A DNA stretch of 64,000 nucleotides from Shinisaurus crocodilurus (taxonomy: Eukaryota > Chordata > Lepidosauria > Squamata > Shinisauridae). Under the pieces are notes generated by a model, which saw only the letters and a program-made list of their open reading frames with translations, searched no databases and was not told the DNA's origin. Positions 21,561-32,825 of the stretch are shown here, piece by piece (position 1 is the stretch's first letter; the number at the start of each line of letters is the position of its first letter). Location of the stretch: assembly GCA_021292165.1 (NCBI GenBank), contig JAHFWL010001199.1, positions 33,941 through 97,940 of the forward strand, given 5' to 3'. Position numbers and translations under genes: made by a program.

Positions 21561-23225
21561 ATGGATGAGGGAGATTTTAATTCTTGGCCAACCTGGCATT
21601 CAGCAGCAACAGCACCAGGCCTGAGAGTAAGCAGACATGGCAGCCAGGAATCGTCCGAAGTTGCGTTTGTGTTCCAAAAAATGTGCCCTTTTAAAAATAC
21701 ACGTTTTTATTTTAAAAGCACACTTTAAAGCGCGTTTTTAAAAGCGTGTATTTTAATTTTAATTTGCATTTTCACACTTCAGTCGATGGGGGGGGAAGTA
21801 TGCACGGTTGAAAAATGCGTTCTTTCCCCCGCGCAAAATGCTTACATCTCCCATTTGTATGGACTGAAAAAAACATGTCACAAACGTGGCTGTTGGGGTT
21901 TCAACCGTCGAGCGCCAGAGGGGGAGAGGCACTGGAAGGCTGGCCTTGTGGGGAATTGATAGGAACAAGGTGCAGGGAAGCGCGGCAGACACGTCTGTCT
22001 CGGCATTCTCCTGCCTTGGGGGGGGGGAGCGGCTTCAGCCGCAGGAGGAACAGGCGGCGGCGGCAGCAGCTACTGCTGTTGCCTTGTTCAAAGAAGAGGA
22101 AGCAGGGGAGGTAACTGAGCAGTAACCGCCCGGAAAGGGAGGCTTCTTCCCCTTCCAGCTGGTTTTGGCGGAGAGAGCGTTGTGCCCTTGTGATGGTCTC
22201 AGTCGAATCTAGGTCGTATGGGTGTGGGTCAAACCGAGCTTTGAAGTGAAGTTAGGAAAATGTTGGGGTTCTCCCATCCCTACGGGTGGTGAGGTTTACA
22301 CTGGCTGCCTGTTTCAAATGCGGTACAATGGTCTCTCCTTAAAGAAAGAGAATCTCTAGCGTGCGAACGTCTCAGCTGTTCACCCATATCAACAGTCAAG
22401 GCATGCTACGCAGCTGATGATGAAAATGTGCTTACAGCCAGTTCTTAAGAGAGCTATAACTTCATCATGGGCATCGTTATAAGAGACAAACATATTGGTG
22501 GAGGCTATCCATTTTTGTGACGAGTAAAATGTTTACCAGCTTGTTTTATAATGCAATTGCTATCTCACACAGCAATCTATCAAGTTTGACAGCATCTCTG
22601 CTTGGGGAGAGCGGAACCTGTTAGCCAAGCATATTTTACAGGGAAATAAGTTTTGTTAACAAGGTTTGTTGAGTTTCTCCCTTGCTCCTCGGGTCCAAGA
22701 TGCAGTTCTATCATTTCTTCCCTTCTGTACTTTTTTTGTTCTTGTTTTTGGAGATTTTTTATATCTTTTCTATTAAAATCGTCAGTCTTGGACAAGGTTT
22801 TGGTTGGCCTGGGACGGAGTCCCACTTTCGTCACGGCTTTTGATTTGCTCCAAGCTGTAGCTAATATCTCAGACTCTTTGCTGGGGGTGGATTAGGTCTA
22901 TCCTGTAGGAGCTTGAATGTATGGATTCAATGAAGCGCAGTCTCTGAATTCAGGAGGTTAGCAGATAGAAGATTGTCATCTACTGACCTTTTCCCCTGTT
23001 GACCGCCTGCTGGTTCCTGGGATTCTTGCAAGGAATTCTGCCTTAGTTGAACCTTGATCCAGTCTGGCAAGGCGCTTTGTACTGTTGCTTAACGCGGACT
23101 CACTCTTTTTCAAGCGGGAGCCACTTTGGTTCCAGACACAGGCACTGAGACCACTAGGGGGGCTTTCTCGGGTCAAGAGGGACCTATCCTTCCCCCTTCC
23201 TGCCGGCCAAGTGGTGATGCCGTGC
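21561..23225. other. Unassigned sequence, part AT-rich, part GGC-rich
   Basis: 21660-21770 contains imperfect inverted T- and A-rich motifs around aaaatacacg/cgtgtatttt. 22035-22075 is a (GGC/CAG)-type patch. A minus-strand frame at 22834-22580 (KDIKNLQKQEQKK) is coiled-coil-like, but nothing confirms a gene. Confidence 0.4.
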
Positions 23226-23302
23226 ACCGGACTTGGCTTGGAGGCCTTTGGGGAGCTCTTTTCCCCATCCCTCCACATTGTCCAAGCAAGCCTGATGAGT
23301 TC
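23226..23302 (+). repeat. Direct repeat, copy 1
   Basis: About 77 bp (accggacttggcttggaggc ... caagcctgatgagttca) recurs at 23893-23970 with only two or three changes. The near identity over 77 bp with 590 bp between implies a recent duplication, or terminal repeats of an unrecognised element. Confidence 0.85.
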
Positions 23303-23892
23303 ATTTCTTATCAGGACTTAACCCAGTTTGCACCTTCTGGACTGACCACAGATTCGGTCGCCGTCTGCAGTCGAAATCCGTGCATTCCCAAGCTTGCAAT
23401 GTGATTCGCAGACCCAAAAAGCGTTCGACAGCATACATACATTTGAAAAATGCATCCTTTTGAAAAATGCTCACAAAATACACTTTAACCCATGGGAGAA
23501 GAATGCGTACATTTCAAAATGTGCATGATTGATCAGTAGATTTGGCAAAATGCACATTAAAATACAGGTGGATTTTCGTGCAAATAGAAAGGGAAAAGCT
23601 CGCAAGGACTCAGGTCAGAATGAGGTTCATGATGGAATTCAGAGAGCCTCAGTGAACTTGCGTTTTGCTGATTTGCACGTCCCTGCCAGGCAGGCAAATT
23701 CTGACAGGCTCCCTTCGTCCCTGGTTTGGGATGGATCTTCTTCTCATCTCTAAGAGAGTGCTCTTCTTTGCTCAGGGTGCAATCCAATGGAGATGCCCGA
23801 AAGCCATCAAACTTGGAGGATTATGGACATGGCATGCAGGGCGGGAGGAGTGCAGGAGGCGAAATTCGCCTCCCCGCCCTGCAAGCCAGCTA

Positions 23893-23970
23893 GACCGGAC
23901 TTGGCTGGAGGCCTTTGGGGAGCTCTTTTCCCCATCCCTCCACATTGTCCAAGCAAGCCTGATCAGTTCA
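23893..23970 (+). repeat. Direct repeat, copy 2
   Basis: Partner of 23226-23302. Just to its left, 23780-23880 is related to the 48915-49015 repeat: both read gcaatccaatgg/gccatccaatgt, aacttggaggatta and a palindromic core (gaggcgaaattcgcctc here). Confidence 0.85.
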
Positions 23971-24272
23971 GCTGTAGCTGCAGCGCTTTGGATGCGGGGT
24001 GGGGGGAAGGAGGCTGGAGCCTGGTGGACCTGGCCTCCCTTCCCCGCGTCTTTACCCCTTCTCCAAGGTCACTGTGATGACCTTGGAGAAGTAGGTGGCA
24101 CAGTTCTTTGCACGCTTGCTGCTGGTGGTGGGGCGATCCGAGCGAGCACGGATCCCCTGCTCTGAGGTCAGAGCTCTTTTCCAACCTCGGATCTGGGAAT
24201 CCAAAGAATACTATTGTCTGGGGGCAGGGGCATAGGATTGGTCTGTTAGTTGTGCAAAATCTGCCTGGGGTA

Positions 24273-24530
24273 TTTATTTATTTTTATTTATTTATTTATT
24301 TATTTATTTATTACATTTATACCCCGCCTTTTTTCCTGCAAGGAACTCAAGGCGGCTTACATAATCCTCCTCCTCTCCATTTTTATCCTCACAGCAACCC
24401 TGTGAGGTAGGTTAGGCTGAGAGTCGGTGACTGGCCCAAAGTCACCCAGTGAGTTTCATGGCCGAGCGGGGACTAGAACCCGGATCTCCCGAGTCCCAGT
24501 CCAATACTCTAACCACTACGCTACACTGGG
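24273..24530 (-). mobile_element. tRNA-derived SINE (Sauria-SINE-like), second copy
   Basis: This is a near full-length minus-strand copy. Head tagtggttagagtattggac, B box ggttctagtcc, body ending ccttgcaggaaaaaaggcgg, then ggtataaatgtaataaataa and a long (aaat)n tail. The tail is longer and cleaner than in the 5503-5731 copy, suggesting a younger insertion. Confidence 0.9.
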
Positions 24531-24839
24531 TAGATCCATATTGCTGTCTCTGACTAGCACATTCGACTTCCCCTCCAGCGGCTGCACAGTGCTCACCGGA
24601 AGCTAGGCCATCATGTTGCTCTTTGCCCTTTGGGGCCCCTCCCTGCCCTAGAGCTAATTGGCTGCTTGTTCCTGTATTCTTTTGCCCAGCCGTCTTACAG
24701 CTGAGGGGCTGCAGGTCTGCTGACTCTACACCCCTGAAGCCGCCTCCAGTAGCCCAGATCACAGCAGCTGGCCCACCACCAAAGCAAACAACAAGGCATG
24801 GCTAGAGAGCCTCTGCTGAGAGTGAGAAGAAGCTACTGC

Positions 24840-24842
<3 letters not shown>

Positions 24843-24873
<31 letters not shown>
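24843..24873. repeat. (GA)n microsatellite
   Basis: About 15 GA units. Confidence 0.97.
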
Positions 24874-24875
<2 letters not shown>

Positions 24876-25589
24876 GGACTTCAGGTGATTGGGAGCTGCC
24901 AGTAGCCCTCGGGCCTTGCAGTCAGGGCATGGCTCCCATCTGTATGAAGTCATTCCAAGGATGGCATCCTGCTTAGAGCCCTTAACACAAAATGATGGGC
25001 CATGTGGATTCTATTAAATAATTAAAGGGACAAGAGACCATAAAAGATTGAGGATGTCACCCCAGCCCAGTCCTATATGATAAATGGCCTTGTTCTCTGG
25101 AACAATTGTTCTTTCCGCTCTTCTCAGCACTTGTATCAAAGTCCTCCGCTTGTAATCTGCCTAGAAACACTGGGACATACTAGAGGAGGGGGCGTCCCCG
25201 CATGTTCCCCTTGTGATGAATGAAGGCAGGTACCCATTTGAGACTTCCCTCTGCCAATTTTTAAATCCTAATGAGAGATCGAGAGAGTAAGAGAGCCAAG
25301 TTTTCTTCCTACTAGTAGAGGTTGAACAGGGAACTGGTGAACTACCAGAACACCTGATCCATTTGATACATGCAACTGCTGCTCCATGGACATCTCGGTG
25401 TATAGCAGGTCATTTATCCTCCTCTTTGGGGATTATGGGGGAAGATGTAGGGGTGAGGCAACCCAGAAAGCCACTCTGGTCTCCCCTTTAGGATGTATGA
25501 ATTCTCCCTCCACTCCCCGCCCTCAGAGCAAGTTCAGTCACCTGGTGCAATGCAAGGAAATCGATCACCCAAACTCACCAGCCAATGAA
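24874..25589. other. Unassigned sequence
   Basis: No coding or repeat boundary recognised. A short GAGAG patch is at 25278-25293. Confidence 0.4.
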
Positions 25590-26180
25590 CATTTTATTTA
25601 TTTATTTGCAGCATTTGTATACCACTCGATATCAAGACAGATTCCAGAGTGGTGAGCAATACAAAGATGAAACCGATAAAAGAATAAAAACAATGCATTA
25701 AACACAGAATAACATTAAAACCATGGCTGGAGGTCAGGGTGTTCCCATAGAAGTGGAGCCACCACACTGAAGACTCTTCACTGGATGGACTGCAGTCAGG
25801 TCATAGGTCCATGTGGAACCACCATGAGAATGTCCTCCGATTACCTCCGTGACCAGGCAGGTTGGTAAGGCAGAAAGAAGGTGCTCTCTCAGGTATCCTG
25901 GTCCCAAGTTGTTTAGGGCTTTGTACACTAGTACCAGAACCTTACGCCTGGCTTCGTAGCGAATAGGCAGCCGCCAGTGCAGTTCCTTCAGCAAAGGAGT
26001 TGCATGCTGAAAAGGGGGGCAGCTCCTGACAACAGTGTATTCTGCACTAGCTCCAGCTTCTGGAACAGCCTTGAGGGCAGCCCCACATAGAGAGCATTGC
26101 AGTAGTCCAGTCTTGAGGTTACTAGTGCCTCAGTGGCCAAGCTATCCCTGTCCAGGAGAACACATGAGCCTTCCTGATGG
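25590..26180 (-). mobile_element. L2/CR1-group LINE, 3' end, antisense
   Basis: The minus strand reads ALVTSRLDYCNALYVGLPSR, then LFQKLELVQNT, then (after a deletion) LKELHWRLPIRYEARRKVLV and LVYKALNNLGPGYLREHLL. These are the L2-group C-terminal blocks. The DHITPVL block between them is lost. The 3' UTR ends in (aaat)n at 25592-25606. Confidence 0.85.
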
Positions 26181-26389
26181 TCACAGTTCAGTAAGAACCT
26201 TGCCATGACCTCACCCCATTCTCGTGAGAGTCTTGGAATACGAGGTGTTACTGCCGAGCAAATCCACCCTGCCCTGATTTTCCCCTCCAGAAAGGAGCGG
26301 GGAGACCAGAGGTGGCACAACCGAGGCAGCCCAGGCGGTGGCCTCCTTCCTACTGCTTTGCTGCAGATATAAACCACAACCCCAATGTG

Positions 26390-26515
26390 GTCCCTTCCAG
26401 GTGTTTTGGATGATAACTCCCATCACCCGTGACCACTGGCTATGTTGGTTGGGGCTGCTGGGACGTGTAGGCCAAAATATCTCGAGGGAACCTGGCTGGA
26501 GACAGCTGATGTAAA
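26390..26515. mobile_element. Diverged hairpin MITE ('ctacaactcccatcatcc' family)
   Basis: Roughly inverted halves: ggtgttttggatgataactcccatc at the left and, read inward from the right, caggttccctcgagatattt then ggcctacacgtcccagcag. It belongs to the loose family of short palindromic repeats seen at 46425-46505, 58003-58130 and 59072-59166. Confidence 0.55.
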
Positions 26516-27649
26516 CAGTGGCAGTTTTTGCCAACTTTCTGTGCAGATTTTGCACATGGAAGCCATTAGAAACTCTCATTTCCTTGAATCCAGTGTGTTG
26601 ACATGGTTTTGCTAGAATTGGACTCCCCCAGAGGGTGTGCTTCACCGCTCTGTATTTTCCAAAACGCTAATCGGTGTGATTTTTGACATAACTGGGAACA
26701 CACAAGCAAAGCTACTTTAAGAGGGTAGAGAGGGTGTAGTGACTTCTAGAAGCAATTTATCACTGATCTGGGCCACAATCGACCCATTTGGCAAGTTATA
26801 CCAACCCCCTTCTGCGACGAGGCTTATCTTAGCTCATACCGGCTCTACAAGCTTTTTACAGCATACACCGAAGAATCCAAACGTGTGTGCGTGCTTTTCT
26901 CTCTTTTTTCTGGCTAATTGTCGCCAGAAATCAAACACGGAGCCATACCGTTTCAATGGTTATCATTGCTAACTATGATTCTCTTACTTGGTGAAGGGCC
27001 ATCAGATTCTCTGCCCCCTTCCCCCATCAGTTCCATCAAACACATGTGGATGCAGTTAAGTATTACTCCACTGTTTTACTGGTCTACACTAAGAAGGAAA
27101 GGCCTGTCCGAAGACAGAACTGGACTGCGAGTAAGTGTTTTGCCTTCTCTTATTTCGTGTAGTCCAGCAGGGAGCTACGGCCATGGCTGGGTTCCCTCCA
27201 GGTTAGTTCAAACAAAATTAGGTTGTGGTGCCAAATGAAGACCTTAAGAGTTAACCCAAATTACAGAGGCAGAGTTAACAGCATGTGCCTCAGAGGCAGC
27301 CGAGAAAACCACAGATCTGTAACAAAAGAACTTGCCACCGGGACTCAAGAAAATATCGGCCGACTCGTGTTTCCTGGAAACCAAAACAGACTGCTGGAGA
27401 TAACATTCTCTTCTCTCCTTCAGTTTTCTCTTGGATCCTTTTCAGTGGAAAGCCTTGAATTCTTTGGAACAGACTTGGAAGGGAGTTTCAGGGATTTAGC
27501 CATGAAGTGGACTGGATGGGCCTCGGCATGTCCTCGCTTGGTCTCTTCCCCTCTCGCCACTGCCACTCCTTTGCTGCTGATTTGGGGGCCTTTTATCTCT
27601 GTTGGAGATAGCACTGGGCGACTCCCTCCCTGCTTGGGAGCGTTGGCAA
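26516..27649. other. Unassigned sequence
   Basis: No exon with matching splice sites or protein-like composition could be supported. The 27223-27657 frame is a chance frame. Confidence 0.4.
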
Positions 27650-28090
27650 CTCATTAATGACCTCTGCTGTGTGGTGGCTGTGAAGGACGCCAGCCCTCCA
27701 GGGTAGGCCACAGCCCCAATGTTCCCTGGTCTGGCACCCCCACCCTCCAAGGGGTCCCGTACACCAAACCGGTGTGGCAGCTCAACCTTTAGACAAAGAA
27801 CACACGCCAAGTTTAAGATGGAGACTTTATTAAAAAGTAAAATAAAAAGTTAGTCAGTGTAGGGTCTCCAATTGTCCAGCACAAGTAAAGTAATCCCTTA
27901 TAAGAAAGGGCTAAAAAAAAGAAGATAAGGGAAAAGGGGTGAGGTAATTGTTGTGAGGAAAGGGGAATGGGGATAAAAAGGGACTCTAAAAGGATGTAAA
28001 AACAAACCCCACAAGTCTGCAAGAACAAAGTAAGTCAAACCCAGGCCTAGCTTTTCCTAGCTAACCTGTCAAGAGTGGCATACCTGCTCA
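27650..28090 (-). mobile_element. LTR-like region, antisense
   Basis: On the minus strand, ttttaataaagtctccatct (AATAAA) is followed by a GT-rich stretch and, about 70 bp downstream, by ccacaccggtttggtgtacg. A CA end followed by a primer-binding-site-like segment is possible. Upstream is pyrimidine-rich. No duplicated target site or second LTR was found, so this is tentative. Confidence 0.35.
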
Positions 28091-31000
28091 GATGGAACTT
28101 CCACAGCATCCAAGCCCAAGAGGAAGAACGCTGAAGCTTTTCCCCCTAGCTCCTTTATTGCAACCAGGAACTATTTTCCCGCCCAGCTTTCACCAACCCT
28201 GTCTTCCTGCCTGTCGGAGGAGGGCCCCCCGCCCTTTCTCAGCTGCAGACTGTCAAGGTTCCACTGCTGCAAGGACCCCTTGATCTGCCCTTTGGGAGAT
28301 CTCTGCCTCTTCCCAAAGACCCAGTCCTTTGCCTGCTTCCTCCAGTAACGTGGGTGAAGGCTGTAGGCGTGTGAATAAGTCACTCCAAACTCCAGGGTAC
28401 ACAACAAACTTTAGTAGTAGGGAAATTACTTAATAGAGTGGTTTTAAATCAAAAGCAGGTATGATAAAATAAAACAAATAAACAATGTTCTCTAGTTTAA
28501 CTTCAGGATACCTATCTCTCTCTCACTCTCTCAGCAGCAACAAGCTTCACTGTCTGCTCTGCTCTCTGTCCAGCTCTCTCTCTGTCCAGCTCTGCTCCTA
28601 GCTCTGTCTGCTTCTCCAGTCAGGCTCCCACTGCTTCTAGCCTGCAGTCTGCTAGCTGACCACACCCCACACACATATATAGCCTTCCCAGGAATGGAAG
28701 GTTATACCCATGTGACCCTGCACTGGAGAACTGATTCTAAACTTCTATTGGGTAACTTAAAACTCTCAAACTCCCCCTCCCATCGTGGAGTGTTTGGGCC
28801 TTCAGGCTTCAACAAACTGAAGCCTGTGTAGGCCTCAATAAACCAAATCCTGTGTAGGCCTCAATCCATCACACAGACACTTCCTCCTGACTTCATCCCA
28901 ATTAACGCCTGACCTTGCTTCTCAGCTCTGCAGGCCATCCTTATCTCCCAGGTGCTCCCAGCCACCCTCCCAACACATTCCACACGAGACTAAAGTAAAA
29001 ATCCATTAGCTAAACAGCAATGGGAGGGGGGGGGAAGGGACCTCTAACGTGGCTTTCACTACAAGTCCCAGCTACTGCAAGTCCGATCTTCACAGTGGCC
29101 ACCTGAGAATACTGGTTTCTGTTGGGTGGGTTTAGTTGGTAAACTCGGGAGCATCTCCGAGTCACTTCCCCGCTAGGCAAGGTCACCTAAAGGAGCTGAG
29201 CTGAAATGGTAAAAGGGGTCTTGTGGTCCCCTCTTCTACACACTGGTTTGGGTGGGTCCTTCACAGCAGATAGGTTTAAGGAATAGAGCTCCACTGACTG
29301 CCCTGCCCTGCCCCACTAGTGGACTTAACACAGGTAAGTCCTTTTTATCTGCTGATGTCCTCTACAATCCTTGAGGACAAGAACGCCTCGAGACCTCAAC
29401 TTCCATCTTTCCCTTCCAGTCTGCAGCCTCGCTGGCTTCGGCCTCTGCCATGTGGGGGGGTCTGTTGGGGCCGCACGCTGCGTAGATCCAGCTCCTCGGA
29501 CTGGCATGCTGCTCCTTGAGATCTGGCCCCCACATCTCCTGTAGACGGACGTCCAGTCTGGAGCCTCCACTGATTAGACCACACTGTTAGAAAGAGCCTG
29601 GGGGCAGATATTCTATGTGTATGGAGAGAACCAGCTGGGGTACCCTTAGCTGGGCTTGATCCGTCTCTTGGCCCACGGGGCATTGCTAGGCCTGGGTCCA
29701 TGATGTGGCCCCATCCCCAAGCCTGTTTCCCAGGGGACTATTCCACATAGCCCTGAGTGCCCGTTGGCGCCAACGGAAGGGTTTTTCCCCCCCTCAGCTG
29801 AATTTCCACGTAGGGGACAATTTTCTAGGGGGATTGCAGCCGGGGAGTGAAGGGTTAACTTGTCCCTTCCCACATACTGCAGCACCCACCCACCCACCCC
29901 TCCAAAACAAGCTCTTCTCCTGTATGGCAATTAAGCTTTAAAAAAAAATGTTTCCCGTTGGTTTGGGGAGGGTCAGGGTGCAAAGTGATTGAAGAACCTA
30001 TTTTTTTTTATTTTGAGATGATTTGGATAAGAAATTAATTAATTGGCCCGGCTTTGCATCTTGTAAAATTTAAATAAGTCCTGGTGATTTTTTCTAAAGC
30101 GGCATGTTTACATTTCATGCAGATGCATGTCCTATGGCCTGGGGTCCGAATCTTTAAAGTACCTAGCAACACCCCTAATCTGGGGGGGGGGGGTGACAGC
30201 CTCCTTCCAAGGGGTTGGCAGTCTCCACCTTTGCCCTCTGGAGTAAGGAATTCTCCCAGTCTCTGGGTCACCTCTGTAATGTTGTTGGTATCCTTTTTTA
30301 AACTTGTTGAGAGAACACGCCAACTCCTCGTCGCCAAGAAGACTCGGGATCCTAAAAGCTCTTTTTACTGCATGAGTCTTCAACACCAGCAAACCAACAA
30401 CAGGCCTGCTTCAAAAGTACAGTCAGTCATCCAAACTGCTTGTGTTACATCCAAATGAGTCCCCGCAACCACATATCATTACAACCACCTCTCTCTGTGT
30501 CATTTTGACCCCATTCTCTGCTCTTCCTGCACCCCCTTCCCTCTTCCCTTCCAAGTTCTAGTCCTTTTCTCTTTGCCGCCTCCTTTGGCCTCTCCCCTGT
30601 GCTCCTCCTCTTCCGTCCTGCTGCAGGGCTATTCGAAGGGCCCCGCCGCCTCTTCCGTCCCTCCCGCCACTGCAAATCCCAGTGATTGGGACAACAGGGT
30701 GGGCAAACGGGAGAGGAGTGGTGTCCCACAGCAACACCCGCGCTCAAATCTAAAATCAGTCATGCCTCTCCAGAGGGCCACCTTTGGTAATCCAGCCTTA
30801 AAATCCGTATACACAGGCGTGTTCTGCTAAAATATCACTGGATATTTCTGTCTTCTTACTGTGGCCTTGCAGCGAATGAGGAGCCTGGGATTCTGCTAGA
30901 TTTTTGTCTTCAGCAATTGTACGATGATTAGTAGTTTCCTTTAGCACATTTAACTATTGTTTTCTTAGATGAAGATTTGTGCTTTGCAAACACCCTATGA

Positions 31001-32439
31001 AAGGTGTTCCTTTCAAAACTCCAGTGGGTAATTAAAAAGAAATTACAAGTTGCTAAAAATGCCTCTCCTTTACACAGTCTCAGACTGCAGATTGTCACCG
31101 TAATTGAAATAGGGCAAGGAGCATGCGAAGACCTCGTTGCCAAATTGAGAGCTGTGGTTTGTGAGACAAAACTCGATCTACGGCTATTTTTCCATATCTT
31201 TGGGGTCCAGTCACACTCTGCGCTCGTAGTAAAATGTCCAGGAAGAGCTGCATAACCCCAAGCATCTCATAAAAACAAAAAGTGACATTTTGAAAAATTG
31301 GAAGGAGCTGATATACTAAATATGACATCAATTGGATTTATGGCTGCAGCCATTTTATTCTGTTCCCATAAACCACAGAAGGCCTCCATGGGGGGGATCA
31401 TTCTTTCCCTTTTGGTAAGCAAGGGTTGAAACAATTAATTTTTTACACAGGTCACCAGCCTTAGGGGAGCTGCAAAGGGCAATGGGATGTTAAGCCATGC
31501 TAAAAATAAGGGTGAGATGAGGTCATTTGCTTATTTGTCTTCCCCATGAGGTTCATCGCATGTTGGGGAAGAGTCATGGATTCCGAGACTTGGCTCTGGA
31601 CTTACTAGGCCTTTAACTGCACAAGGGACATTTCCCAAAGTCAAGTCCTTCAAAATCACTTGGAGTTCAGAAACCAGTGCTAGGGATGGGGTGAGAGTAT
31701 TCAAGGTGGCCGTGGGTGGTTGGGGAATGAAATATGGACCTCACACACACATTAGAGGGCCTTCGCTGTGGTAGTGCCCTCACACTGGCATCTCCTCTCT
31801 TATCTAAATGTTCTAAACGTTCCTGTTTGCCCCAGGCGTTTTGAATTTCTTTTCTTTTTTTAATTGATTGAGTTTTTGCTCCTTTTGTTTTCTTCGTTGT
31901 CAAATGAATGCTGTGCCTCTCCTCTTGCAATTTCATCACTGCTCCTATACTGCATTGTTGTTGTTGTTTTAAAAAAAGTTAGGTATATTGGCCTGAGATC
32001 CCTTTTGGATGAAAGGTGGGCTTTTACGTTTTTAAAAATAAATAAATGCGGTGGCCCCAGTTCATGGTGGGTACAACCCTCACCACCCCTTTGAGCAGCC
32101 TGCAACACTCCTGACTCCCCACACACCTGGCCCAAGCCAGAAAATCTTTAGGGGTAGCAGGTGTTGGAAGGGGGTCCCATTCAGGCACTCTTCTCAACGA
32201 CAAAGGGTGACCTGCAGGGCATTTCTTCCCATGATCCTCAGCAGGAGTAGAGGCGCTGCATGCCAATTGCCCGTGAAGAGAGCCCCCGAAAGGGAAGTCT
32301 TCTGCTGCCTGATACTCCTTCCCCATGGTAAGGCAGAAATCAACAACAAAAAATCACAATACGCTACATAATATCTCAATATATATGAAGTACACTTTAT
32401 GTTATGGTGCATACCATACAGTAAAGTCCGACCCAACCC
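28091..32439. other. Long stretch without recognisable genes
   Basis: 28500-28640 is CT-rich (ctctctctgtccagctctgc). 29020-29035 and 30182-30192 are G runs. 30900-31400 is balanced in composition, has no transposon signatures and could be conserved non-coding DNA, but I cannot test that here. 31940-32047 ends in an (aaat)n retroposon tail. No open frame with splice-site support. Confidence 0.4.
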
Positions 32440-32760
32440 GATTTTCTGAGCGGCACGGAGAGGTTCTCCGCGCCACTCGATCGAACTTCTCCGGCCCCGT
32501 TCGTCACTTCCGAGACCAGAAATGACGGGACGGGACCCTGCGCAGGTGCAGAAAGCGCCACAAGGTTCCAGTGCCACCTGCGCAGGGTTCTGTCGTGTCA
32601 TTTCCGGTCCTGGAAGCGACGGGACGGAATGGGCCGCACGGGCGGCTTGCCGCGGAGAGGCGAGCCAGCCTGAAGAAAAAAGGTAAGGCCTCGCCAGGCG
32701 TGAGCGGGGCCAATTTCGGCCTCGTTTTGCCCGGCGAGGCTCGTTTCTACAAGTCTAGGT
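32440..32760. repeat. GC-rich hairpin repeat, copy 1
   Basis: Contains an imperfect hairpin (32516-32548 against 32575-32607, about 27 of 33 paired, loop ~26 bp). It is followed by ggcgagccagcctg, gtaaggcctcgccaggcgtg and agcggggccaatttcggcct. The last part matches the reverse complement of 35275-35340 and of 58408-58472. CpG-rich, no frame. Probably a MITE or SINE-like unit of unknown family. Confidence 0.65.
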
Positions 32761-32825
32761 GCAATCTTATGCATGTCTAGGAGCTGTAGGACTTTTTCCT
32801 GTCTAAACATACAAAGGATTACACC
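32761..32825. repeat. Hairpin repeat fragment (gcaatcctatgcatg family)
   Basis: Reads gtgcaatcttatgcatgtct, 'aggagctgtaggactttttc', ctgtctaaacatacaaagga, ttacaccctt. The two ends are inverted copies of the family seen at 58709-58814. Confidence 0.65.
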
